A stretch of 5,055 bases of DNA from Candidatus Pacearchaeota archaeon (GCA_017609695.1 JAFCDM010000057.1:1-5055); one strand, 5' to 3'; numbered from the stretch's first letter, positions 1-4,958 are shown. Notes: generated from the letters alone by a model not told the origin. Program-made: numbers and translations.

Positions 1-1764
1 AACTTCTAATACTTTATTATCAATTTTAGATTTTTTTCCTTTATACCCTCTAAGAACAGTATTAAACTCATTCATATCTGATTTCATCATCTCATCTCCT
101 TGTATTTTATGAATCTCATTTTCTTGAATCAAAAAGGCAGGATTTACTAAATATAATTCTGCATGCTTTCCATTAAATGTTAAAACAACTTTTGCTCTCT
201 CAATCAAACCCATATCTTTTCTCTGCCCATATTCAATTAAACTATCCATTAAATAAACACATTCTTTTCTCAAATTTTCAAAAACATATTTTGATGGAGC
301 TTTTTTTGTTTTATACTTCTTTTTTACACTAACTAATTCATTTAAAGTATGCGCAAACTTAGGATTTCCCTTACCCTTATTTACAATTTCTTTTTCATAG
401 TTTTTAATCAATTGAGGTTCTGGATGGTTTCCAAACAAAACTTTCATAATTTTAAACACATTAGTATAAATCTCTGAAAATGTTTTTTTAACCATTCTCT
501 TTTCAATTTCTTGTCTTAGTTCTTTTAATCTTTTTAAATAATCTTCAGAATCTTTCAATAATCTATCAACTTCTTTTCCAGAAACTTCTTTAATTTTTTC
601 ATGTTCATAACCTTTATAATATTTAATCATAATTTCTTCTAAGATATCTGCATATTTTTTTTCAATTAATTTTTCTTTATCAACAAAGATTTTTTTAAAT
701 TCTCTAACAGTCTCTTGAACAGTTGTTGGAGGAACCCCATACAACATTAAAAGCCCCTGAGTTGGCATAGAAATTCCATAAAAAATATCTCCTAAAACAA
801 TGTCCATTAATTTTCTTTTAGCAATATCTTTAGTTTTATCTCCAACAGACATAAACATATCAATTGCTTCTGGAGAAGGTTTAATCTTACCCATTTTTAA
901 TAATAATTTCCAAGGTAAAAATCCTCCTCTATCATATAATGGAACTCCATCTCTTAAAAAAGTATAAAAAACTGGGTTAGCATCTTTAATCCCATCCCAG
1001 AACTCTGTTAATAACCAAACTTGAACATTCAAAATATTTTTAACACCTGCTAAATCTGTTGCCTGCATAATATAAGAATAAATAATATTCCTAAGTTTTT
1101 CTTTTAATTCTAATCTTGGCATTCTCTTAACATCAGTATCATCAATTATAATAGCAATATCTACATCACTGGTTTTAACTGCTTCTCCCCTTAACATGCT
1201 TCCTGCAATAACATAAGAATAAATATATTTTTCAAATTTCCTCAAAACCAAAGACTTGTGTATCTGTGAAACTCTCAAAGCTCCTAAAATTCCTTTATCA
1301 TACAATGGAAAAGCCATACCAATTGCTTCTATAATATTATACTTACTATCCATACAAATTTCCCATAAATCTTTTTCTAAAAATAAATTCAACCAAATCT
1401 TTTGTTTAGTCTCACTAATTTTTTTAATAATTTCTGCTTTAACTGCATTAAACTCTTTCTCTTTACTATCTTCTAAAATAACAACAAAATGCATTGGTTT
1501 TTCTTTTTTTTCTTCTTCTGTTAATTCATTTTCTTCATCAAAAAACTGAGCAGCTTGAGGGGGAATAATCCCAATAGCCTTTACAAATTTGTATTTAGTA
1601 ATAATAAATTTTTTTAAAGAATCTAATTTTTCTCTTAATTTTTGCATTTCTTTTTCATCTTTAATAGAGGGTTGATTAGGTACTTGCCCATTAACCTGAG
1701 GGGTAATGCTAGCATTCTGATACCTTTGAGCATCCAAACTTATTGATTCTTTCTTATTTTCCAT
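1..1764 (-). CDS. Nucleotidyltransferase with degenerate N-terminal NTase-like copy and HEPN-like C-terminal helices (3' end cut by window edge)
   Basis: The frame is open for 588 codons from the ATG at 1764 to the window edge, so the C-terminus is missing. The active-type NTase core is plain: G188-S189, then R192-G193-E194, S199, and the metal-binding pair D200 and D202 (hG[GS]..DhD signature of the MNT/polymerase-beta superfamily). A conserved FLRDG...PLYD block follows (269-278). The usual third acidic position appears to be Q248, so catalysis may be atypical. Residues about 50-160 look like an earlier copy of the same fold: W134 and PLYD 153-156 align without gaps to W256 and PLYD 275-278 at an offset of 122, but the GS and DxD residues are absent. 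Residues about 310-430 are helical and HEPN-like, ending in a charged coiled-coil-like stretch; no clear Rx4-6H motif is visible. The start is supported by a TATA box 26 bp upstream. Substrate unknown. It resembles, from memory, a conserved DPANN family. Confidence 0.85.
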   Translation of the reverse strand, partial: MENKKESISLDAQRYQNASITPQVNGQVPNQPSIKDEKEMQKLREKLDSLKKFIITKYKFVKAIGIIPPQAAQFFDEENELTEEEKKEKPMHFVVILEDSKEKEFNAVKAEIIKKISETKQKIWLNLFLEKDLWEICMDSKYNIIEAIGMAFPLYDKGILGALRVSQIHKSLVLRKFEKYIYSYVIAGSMLRGEAVKTSDVDIAIIIDDTDVKRMPRLELKEKLRNIIYSYIMQATDLAGVKNILNVQVWLLTEFWDGIKDANPVFYTFLRDGVPLYDRGGFLPWKLLLKMGKIKPSPEAIDMFMSVGDKTKDIAKRKLMDIVLGDIFYGISMPTQGLLMLYGVPPTTVQETVREFKKIFVDKEKLIEKKYADILEEIMIKYYKGYEHEKIKEVSGKEVDRLLKDSEDYLKRLKELRQEIEKRMVKKTFSEIYTNVFKIMKVLFGNHPEPQLIKNYEKEIVNKGKGNPKFAHTLNELVSVKKKYKTKKAPSKYVFENLRKECVYLMDSLIEYGQRKDMGLIERAKVVLTFNGKHAELYLVNPAFLIQENEIHKIQGDEMMKSDMNEFNTVLRGYKGKKSKIDNKVLEV

Positions 1765-1785
1765 TAATAGATTAAAAATAAACCC

Positions 1786-1793
1786 TATTTAAA
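1786..1793 (-). promoter_or_regulatory. TATA box for the NTase gene
   Basis: The minus strand reads TTTAAATA, centred about 25.5 bp upstream of the ATG at 1764. That is the archaeal TATA-to-transcription-start distance, so the mRNA is probably leaderless. No Shine-Dalgarno sequence precedes this start. Confidence 0.65.
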
Positions 1794-1821
1794 GCTTGCG
1801 GGTTACCACTTAAAATCAATG

Positions 1822-1843
1822 AAAATAAAAAAAAATAAAAAAA
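1822..1843 (-). terminator. T-rich archaeal-type terminator after the small membrane-protein operon
   Basis: On the minus strand, 10 bases past the stop of the 72-residue gene, is a tract of seven, nine and four T separated by single A. Long T tracts without a GC-rich hairpin are the usual intrinsic archaeal termination signal. It separates this operon from the NTase promoter at 1786-1793. Confidence 0.6.
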
Positions 1844-1853
1844 GGAGAATAAA

Positions 1854-2072
1854 TTACACCCCTAAAAATTTGAGCAATTCAAAAACTAAAAAAGCCGGCC
1901 AAACAATTGCTTTTAAAACTCCTAAAACTCCAACCCAAAAACCAGTTGCAGTAGAAATATAATAAATTATTGCTCCAATAAATCCAAGCCCATAAACCGC
2001 TCCACCACAAGCACCATTTCCTTTTATGTGGCAACAAACTCCTTTCTTTTTTATTTTAACTTTCTTTTTCAT
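1854..2072 (-). CDS. Small two-segment membrane protein, conserved uncharacterised type
   Basis: The product has 72 residues. The N-terminus is very basic (seven Lys in the first 10 residues) and leads into a short Cys/Gly-rich stretch (C13, C14, C22). A Gly-rich hydrophobic segment follows (about 25-40, with YGLGFIGA), then a second one (about 45-70, with W46, LKAIVWPAFL). A membrane hairpin is likely, with the basic N-terminus in the cytoplasm by the positive-inside rule. I recall similar GGAVYGLGFIGA...VWPAFLVYELL proteins annotated as hypothetical in DPANN archaea and in CPR bacteria; this is memory, not a search. It is the second gene of an operon: the upstream stop lies 14 bases before its ATG, and a GGAGGTG ribosome binding site fixes the start. 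Function unknown. Confidence 0.8.
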   Translation of the reverse strand: MKKKVKIKKKGVCCHIKGNGACGGAVYGLGFIGAIIYYISTATGFWVGVLGVLKAIVWPAFLVFELLKFLGV

Positions 2073-2078
2073 ATTTTA

Positions 2079-2085
2079 CACCTCC
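2079..2085 (-). promoter_or_regulatory. Strong Shine-Dalgarno site of the 72-residue gene
   Basis: The minus strand reads GGAGGTG, ending 6 bases before the ATG at 2072 and lying in the 14-base gap after the upstream gene's TAA (2087-2089). It is the only strong ribosome binding site in the window, and it serves the only clearly internal operon gene. Confidence 0.8.
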
Positions 2086-2086
2086 A

Positions 2087-2293
2087 TTATATTCTCAAAC
2101 TAATTATTATTAATGCTAATGCTATTATAACTTCTACTATGCCCCACCTTCTCATATTCTTAACAAATTTTCTAAAAATACCTATACTAAATTTTGGAAA
2201 GAAAATTACTATACCGCCTTCTATAAGCATAAGGATTCCCAAAATTAATAATATTATTGATGCCACACTCATTTTTATCAAAAAATAAAGCAT
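2087..2293 (-). CDS. Small two-segment membrane protein, uncharacterised
   Basis: The product has 68 residues. A hydrophobic segment (about 9-32, SVASIILL...LIEGG..IFF) with an internal Glu is followed by a basic amphipathic linker (FRKFVKNMRR, about 40-50) and a second hydrophobic segment (about 51-66). The layout (hydrophobic segment, IEG, Pro, basic loop, GIVE, hydrophobic segment) loosely recalls small DUF2065-like membrane proteins, but I would not assign it. The ATG at 2293 is favoured because a TATAAAA element is centred 26 bp upstream, giving a leaderless mRNA. A second Met at 2272 would give 61 residues, and a weaker TTTAAAAA box at 2301-2308 would suit that start. It is the first gene of a two-gene operon with the 72-residue membrane protein, so the two may share a membrane role. 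Function unknown. Confidence 0.7.
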   Translation of the reverse strand: MLYFLIKMSVASIILLILGILMLIEGGIVIFFPKFSIGIFRKFVKNMRRWGIVEVIIALALIIISLRI

Positions 2294-2315
2294 AAAAAAG
2301 TTTTTAAAGTTTTTG

Positions 2316-2322
2316 TTTTATA
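2316..2322 (-). promoter_or_regulatory. TATA box of the small membrane-protein operon
   Basis: The minus strand reads TATAAAA, centred at 2319, exactly 26 bp from the ATG at 2293, consistent with leaderless transcription. It lies in the 38-base gap after the upstream unknown gene's stop. A second box (TTTAAAAA at 2301-2308) could start a shorter transcript for the in-frame ATG at 2272. Confidence 0.6.
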
Positions 2323-2331
2323 GCAAAACTA

Positions 2332-2793
2332 TTAGTAATGTGTCGCCCCACAACTACATTGCCCACTTGCAACATCACACCAATAAGGACCATTTAATCC
2401 AAATTTAGGAGCCTTATCCATCTCCCTCAAATCTATTGCCCCACCTTTAATTGAACTGCCTATCAATGCATTTAAATCAACATCCCCCCTATCTCTATAA
2501 ATAACCCCCACATATTTTTCAGTAAATCTCCCAGTAGTCATATCGCTATGATAAATTAAATTCACTAATTCTTTCACTGTAAATTCCAAACAATAAATAC
2601 TTGCTAAATTTGCTCTTAATTTTTGTATCCCTCCACAAACATCTAAATCTATTGCTTCTCTTAAAAAGATGTCTTTATCTTCTAAATGCTGGCGGTAACC
2701 AAGAAAAAAATTTAACCCTCTTAAAAATCTTCTTTTTCTACCATTAGGGTCGTTTTCAAAATTAGTTAAAGGGTCTTTTTTAAATTCATCCAT
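2332..2793 (-). CDS. Uncharacterised 153-residue protein with C-terminal Cys/His cluster
   Basis: I do not recognise this protein. It has 153 residues, no signal peptide and no membrane segment. The N-terminus is polar and basic (GRKRRFLRG, 18-26), followed by a likely helical region (about 27-85) with C53 and C68. A middle part (about 90-125) is rich in Asp, Arg and Gly. The last 16 residues contain W138, C139, C146, C148 and H152, a spacing that could bind a metal ion or form disulfides. It uses less Lys than the neighbouring NTase. The ATG at 2793 is supported by a TTATAAA box about 28 bp upstream, so it seems to have its own leaderless promoter. The stop lies 38 bases before the next gene on the same strand. 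Real coding sequence is likely because the frame is long with varied, non-repetitive composition. Function unknown. Confidence 0.7.
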   Translation of the reverse strand: MDEFKKDPLTNFENDPNGRKRRFLRGLNFFLGYRQHLEDKDIFLREAIDLDVCGGIQKLRANLASIYCLEFTVKELVNLIYHSDMTTGRFTEKYVGVIYRDRGDVDLNALIGSSIKGGAIDLREMDKAPKFGLNGPYWCDVASGQCSCGATHY

Positions 2794-2817
2794 GATTTAT
2801 TAAAAATTAATTTTAAG

Positions 2818-2824
2818 TTTATAA
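2818..2824 (-). promoter_or_regulatory. TATA box of the 153-residue gene
   Basis: The minus strand reads TTATAAA, centred 28 bp upstream of the ATG at 2793, consistent with a leaderless or near-leaderless mRNA. I see nothing else in the 2794-2913 gap. Confidence 0.5.
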
Positions 2825-2913
2825 GTATTATGGTGAAAGCAAAAAATATTCATCAAATTACTTCTTATTTTAGATAACACTTTTTGACATATGTTTTGTT
2901 AATCATGGGATTC

Positions 2914-3210
2914 CTACCTTAAAAGTTTCTTTCCCTTCTTTAATCTTGCTTCAGCCAATTCATCTAAGGAGTCATAAATTTCATACGTTCCATTTAATGC
3001 AAACATTTCTACAATCCCGTCATAATCACTTCCCTCAAAATTTACCCACCCTAAATCCTTATACTTAATATAAATTGTATTTGCAGAGCCTACTAATAGG
3101 GGACCAATTTTAAATTCTAATATTTGCATCCCCGAAGGACCCTTATCATAATATTTTCCAACAAATCTTTTATTAAGATATCTAAAAATTGTTTCACTTA
3201 ATTCTTCCAT
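2914..3210 (-). CDS. Uncharacterised 98-residue protein
   Basis: I do not recognise this protein. From the ATG at 3210 it has 98 residues; a TTG at 3234 in the same frame would give 106. Neither start has a good Shine-Dalgarno sequence or a well-placed TATA box; ATG is chosen for codon preference. Sequence seen: an N-terminal amphipathic helix (MEELSETIFRYLNKRF), a probable mostly-beta middle (ILEFKIGPLLVG...IYIKYKDLGWVNFEG) and a charged C-terminal helix (SLDELAEARLKKGKKLLR). There is no signal peptide, membrane segment or catalytic motif that I can name, and no cysteine. It follows btpA on the same strand after a gap of about 120 bases, so it may lie at the distal end of a tRNA-Val/btpA transcript. 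Function unknown. Confidence 0.6.
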   Translation of the reverse strand: MEELSETIFRYLNKRFVGKYYDKGPSGMQILEFKIGPLLVGSANTIYIKYKDLGWVNFEGSDYDGIVEMFALNGTYEIYDSLDELAEARLKKGKKLLR

Positions 3211-3248
3211 TTTGTTATTTATCCAATTTGTCAAAATGTCAATGTTCG

Positions 3249-3268
3249 CTTGCGACTACTCTGTGTAA
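3249..3268 (-). repeat. 20-base segment resembling part of tRNA-Val (possible remnant)
   Basis: This intergenic 20-mer matches 17 of 20 positions, without gaps, of the tRNA-Val segment at 4079-4098 (anticodon loop, 3' anticodon stem, variable region and start of the T stem). The similarity stops at both ends and no cloverleaf can be drawn around it, so it is not a tRNA gene. It may be a decayed tRNA fragment or chance. Confidence 0.3.
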
Positions 3269-3328
3269 ACAATATTGTGATTTTTCTAAACCAAAATAAT
3301 AAGTTTATTTTCCGAGTTTTTGAACCCC

Positions 3329-4039
3329 CTATATTGTTCTAACAATATCAACCAACTTTTTAACTTTTGCTCTTTCAATTCGAAAGTGTGTATCTCCATT
3401 TGGTTTAAAGTAGCTTCCTATAATTGCCCCATCTGTTATTCTTAGTTGTTCATACACATTGTCTAAGTTTACTCCTGCACCAACAATCAAAGGAAATTCC
3501 CCCAAATAACTTCTAAATTCTCTTAGCTTATCTATTGGAGTTTCTATTCCAGTACCTTCTCCTGTTGTAACAATAGTTTCGCATCTTAATCTTCCTTCTC
3601 TTAAATCTAATTCTAAGGGATTGCCTGTTGAAGAAGTATATTTAAACCCAACTCCACCAAAAACAAGAATTTTTGGATATAATCTTCTCATTTCATCATA
3701 TTTTTCTAAATCTAAATCTTGAGTTTGAACACTATCAAATTGTATAAATCTAGCCCCAAATCTGGAGGCTATTTCAAATGCTGAATATGGATTTCTCAAA
3801 ACATTAACTCCTCTAACAATACTAAATCTTTTTTCAGACGACTGCTTTAAAGCTTCTAATAAATCTCCTTCATTGCCATGAAAGTCTTCTATTATCGCTC
3901 CATCTACTCCTTCTTCCTGATAAATTCTTAATTCCTCTAATGCTCTTTTCACTCTCTCTTCCTTATCTTTTCCTGCCAAATGAATCATCCCAATAATAGC
4001 TTTTCTTCGGAATAATTCTTGAAACTTATTTTTCTCCAT
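3329..4039 (-). CDS. btpA: BtpA/SgcQ-family TIM-barrel protein
   Basis: Numbering is from the GTG at 4045, which would give 238 residues; the ATG at 4039 (236) is preferred for codon choice, since neither start has a ribosome binding site. Family features in order: IIGMIHL near the N-terminus (17-23, first strand), GVDGAIIEDF (46-55), RGVNVLRNPYSAFEIA (78-93), GARFIQFDS (97-105), a TIVTTGEGTGIETP phosphate-loop-like block (157-170), LIVGAGVNLDNV (186-197) and DGAIIGSYFKPNGD (205-218). These match BtpA/SgcQ proteins (Pfam BtpA). The length is a little below the usual size, and the C-terminal Asp-Arg-Val pattern typical of the family reads RIERAKV here. BtpA was named for photosystem I biogenesis in cyanobacteria; archaeal and other non-photosynthetic members must do something else, probably on a phosphorylated small molecule, and I cannot name the substrate. 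It lies 13-19 bases downstream of tRNA-Val on the same strand. Confidence 0.85.
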   Translation of the reverse strand: MEKNKFQELFRRKAIIGMIHLAGKDKEERVKRALEELRIYQEEGVDGAIIEDFHGNEGDLLEALKQSSEKRFSIVRGVNVLRNPYSAFEIASRFGARFIQFDSVQTQDLDLEKYDEMRRLYPKILVFGGVGFKYTSSTGNPLELDLREGRLRCETIVTTGEGTGIETPIDKLREFRSYLGEFPLIVGAGVNLDNVYEQLRITDGAIIGSYFKPNGDTHFRIERAKVKKLVDIVRTI

Positions 4040-4058
4040 TTTCACAGAACTTTTAAAA

Positions 4059-4129
4059 TGGACCTACCAAGAATCGAACTTGGGACTACTCGATGTAAGC
4101 GAGTCGTTTTGCCACTAGACTATAGGTCC
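4059..4129 (-). tRNA. tRNA-Val (anticodon UAC)
   Basis: The 71-base gene folds as a cloverleaf. The acceptor pair GGACCTA/TAGGTCC is perfect, followed by discriminator A at 4059 with no encoded CCA. The anticodon stem ACTCG/CGAGT is perfect around the loop CTTACAT, giving anticodon UAC (plus-strand positions 4095-4097). The T stem CCAAG/CTTGG is perfect around TTCGATT. The D loop contains the conserved GG. The D stem is weaker: GTCT against AAAC leaves a C12-A23 mismatch. A TATA-like element lies 28 bp upstream, four T follow the 3' end, and btpA starts 13-19 bases downstream on the same strand. Confidence 0.95.
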
Positions 4130-4134
4130 AATAC

Positions 4135-4200
4135 AATTTTAGTATAAATCAGTATTTTTAAGTTTATCTCTTAATACAATTATCTTTTTATACTAAAATT
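4135..4200. repeat. 14-bp perfect inverted repeat between tRNA-Val and dut
   Basis: The arms are AATTTTAGTATAAA (4135-4148) and TTTATACTAAAATT (4187-4200), exact reverse complements separated by 38 bp. The pair fills most of the divergent intergenic region and encloses the tRNA-Val TATA element (4153-4161). It could be an operator for a symmetric regulator or a cruciform, or the right arm could itself act as the dut TATA element. Confidence 0.7.
4153..4161 (-). promoter_or_regulatory. TATA box of tRNA-Val
   Basis: The minus strand reads TTAAAAATA, centred 28 bp upstream of the tRNA 5' end at 4129, suitable for an archaeal tRNA promoter. No separate promoter is visible for btpA, so this one may drive both. 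Confidence 0.5.
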
Positions 4201-4209
4201 TCATCAAAT

Positions 4210-4216
4210 TATAAAA
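4210..4216 (+). promoter_or_regulatory. Candidate TATA box for dut
   Basis: TATAAAA is centred 21 bp before the dut ATG, somewhat closer than the 25-28 bp seen for other genes here. The alternative is TTTATACT at 4187-4194, which would start the mRNA near 4217 and leave a 17-base leader with a weak AGGT (4219-4222). The sequence alone does not decide between them. Confidence 0.35.
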
Positions 4217-4233
4217 ATAGGTTAAACAAAAAA

Positions 4234-4698
4234 ATGCCACTTCAACCAATCAAAATCAAAATCAAAAAATTGCACCCAGATGCAAAAACTCCTACAATTT
4301 CAACACCAGATGCAGCAGGTTTTGATTTATATTCAATAGAAGATAAAATTCTTTCTCCAAATGAAACTTATCCTATAAAAACAGGGATTATAAAAACTTA
4401 TCCTATAAAAACAGGGATTATAATTGAAATTCCAGAAGGAAAAGTCCTCCATATATGGGATAGAAGTGGGATGGGAATGAAAGGATTAAAAATACATGGA
4501 GGGGTGATTGATTCAGATTATAGGGGACAAATTAATGTAATAATGCACAATAGTTCAAATCAACCAAAAGAAATAAAAAAAGGTGACAGAATCGCACAAG
4601 GAATAATTATTGATTATTATACCCCAGAATTTAAAGTTGTTGAAGAATTATCAGATTCTCAAAGAGGACAAAATTGGAATAGTTCTACTGGAAGATGA
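4234..4698 (+). CDS. dut: dUTP diphosphatase (dUTPase), trimeric type, with internal 10-residue duplication
   Basis: dUTPase hydrolyses dUTP to dUMP and diphosphate, keeping uracil out of DNA and supplying dUMP for dTMP synthesis. It works as a cytosolic homotrimer. All five family motifs are present in order: motif 1 TPDAAGFDLYS (24-34), motif 2 DRSGMGMK (76-83), motif 3 GGVIDSDYRG (89-98, with catalytic D93 and sugar-contacting Y96), motif 4 GDRIAQ (117-122), and motif 5 RGQNWNSSTGR (144-154). Motif 5 is unusual: the common GFGS core reads NWNS, so Trp replaces the uracil-stacking Phe. Residues 45-54 (TYPIKTGIIK) and 55-64 (TYPIKTGIII) are encoded by a perfect 30-bp tandem duplication; without it the protein would be 144 residues, a normal family length. 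The insertion falls in a beta strand before motif 2, so activity is uncertain. The only reasonable start is the ATG at 4234. Confidence 0.93.
   Translation: MPLQPIKIKIKKLHPDAKTPTISTPDAAGFDLYSIEDKILSPNETYPIKTGIIKTYPIKTGIIIEIPEGKVLHIWDRSGMGMKGLKIHGGVIDSDYRGQINVIMHNSSNQPKEIKKGDRIAQGIIIDYYTPEFKVVEELSDSQRGQNWNSSTGR
4364..4423. repeat. Perfect 30-bp tandem duplication inside dut
   Basis: Bases 4364-4393 recur exactly as 4394-4423; identity breaks on both sides (4363 against 4393, and 4394 against 4424). Thirty bases keep the reading frame and duplicate ten residues. Complete identity at third codon positions indicates a very recent slippage event or an assembly artefact. Confidence 0.97.
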
Positions 4699-4726
4699 TT
4701 TTTAAAATTTATGAAAGAAAAAGTTT

Positions 4727-4740
4727 AGAATTTAAATTCT
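4727..4740. repeat. 14-bp perfect palindrome between convergent genes
   Basis: AGAATTTAAATTCT is fully self-complementary and overlaps the stop codon of the 65-residue gene, in the short gap where it converges with dut. It may contribute to transcript ends or be an accident of AT-rich sequence; it has no loop or flanking T tract typical of a terminator. Confidence 0.4.
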
Positions 4741-4929
4741 TACATCAAAGTTGGAACCTCTAACAAACACAGAAAAACTTCCTTTACTTCCAAATCCTTC
4801 CTTAAATATTTCTACAACCTCAGATATTTTCCTTTCAACCTTTACTTTCTGAACATCAGAATAATCTATAGGTTGCTTAGGTTCTACTACTTCTGCAATT
4901 AAAATTGAATAACTAAAATCATTTTTCAT
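4732..4929 (-). CDS. Uncharacterised 65-residue protein
   Basis: I do not recognise this protein. It has 65 residues, no membrane segment and no cysteine. A short hydrophobic strand (SYSILIAEVVEP, about 6-17) is followed by a charged region with two likely strands or a helix (VQKVKVERKISEVVEIFKEGF, about 26-46) and a Gly/Ser-rich beta-like tail (SKGSFSVFVRGSNFDVRI). The coding call rests mainly on the promoter: a TTTTTAAA element is centred 25.5 bp upstream of the ATG at 4929, giving a leaderless mRNA, and amino-acid use looks protein-like. It converges with dut, with 33 bases between the stops, and diverges from tRNA-Gly, with which it seems to share a TATA element. A spurious frame cannot be excluded at this length. 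Function unknown. Confidence 0.55.
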   Translation of the reverse strand: MKNDFSYSILIAEVVEPKQPIDYSDVQKVKVERKISEVVEIFKEGFGSKGSFSVFVRGSNFDVRI

Positions 4930-4950
4930 AAAATTTGCTTAATAAATAAG

Positions 4951-4958
4951 TTTAAAAA
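4951..4958. promoter_or_regulatory. TATA element apparently shared by tRNA-Gly and the divergent 65-residue gene
   Basis: On the plus strand it reads TTTAAAAA, centred 27.5 bp before the tRNA-Gly 5' end. On the minus strand the same bases read TTTTTAAA, centred 25.5 bp before the ATG at 4929. The TTTAAA core is self-complementary, so TBP could bind in either orientation. No other well-placed box is visible for either gene in this 52-base gap. Confidence 0.55.

Noticed and set aside
1256..1549. 97-codon open frame on the plus strand
   Set aside because: It is antisense to the well-supported NTase gene, and its Ser/Leu/Ile/Phe-rich product is what an AT-rich coding strand gives when read backwards. 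It has no promoter or ribosome binding site.
2028..2288. 86-codon open frame on the plus strand
   Set aside because: It is antisense to the two small membrane-protein genes, which have their own promoter, ribosome binding site and terminator.
2840..2900. Possible C/D box small RNA on the minus strand (a TTGATGA resembling box C)
   Set aside because: The first base does not fit the box C consensus, and no box D (CUGA) lies at a suitable distance.
3240..3300. A full tRNA gene around the tRNA-like fragment
   Set aside because: No acceptor or T stem can be formed; similarity is limited to 20 bases.
4051..4058. TTTTAAAA just before btpA as its TATA box
   Set aside because: Its centre is only about 10-16 bp from the candidate starts, so initiation would fall inside the coding sequence. 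It more likely represents the T run after the tRNA 3' end.
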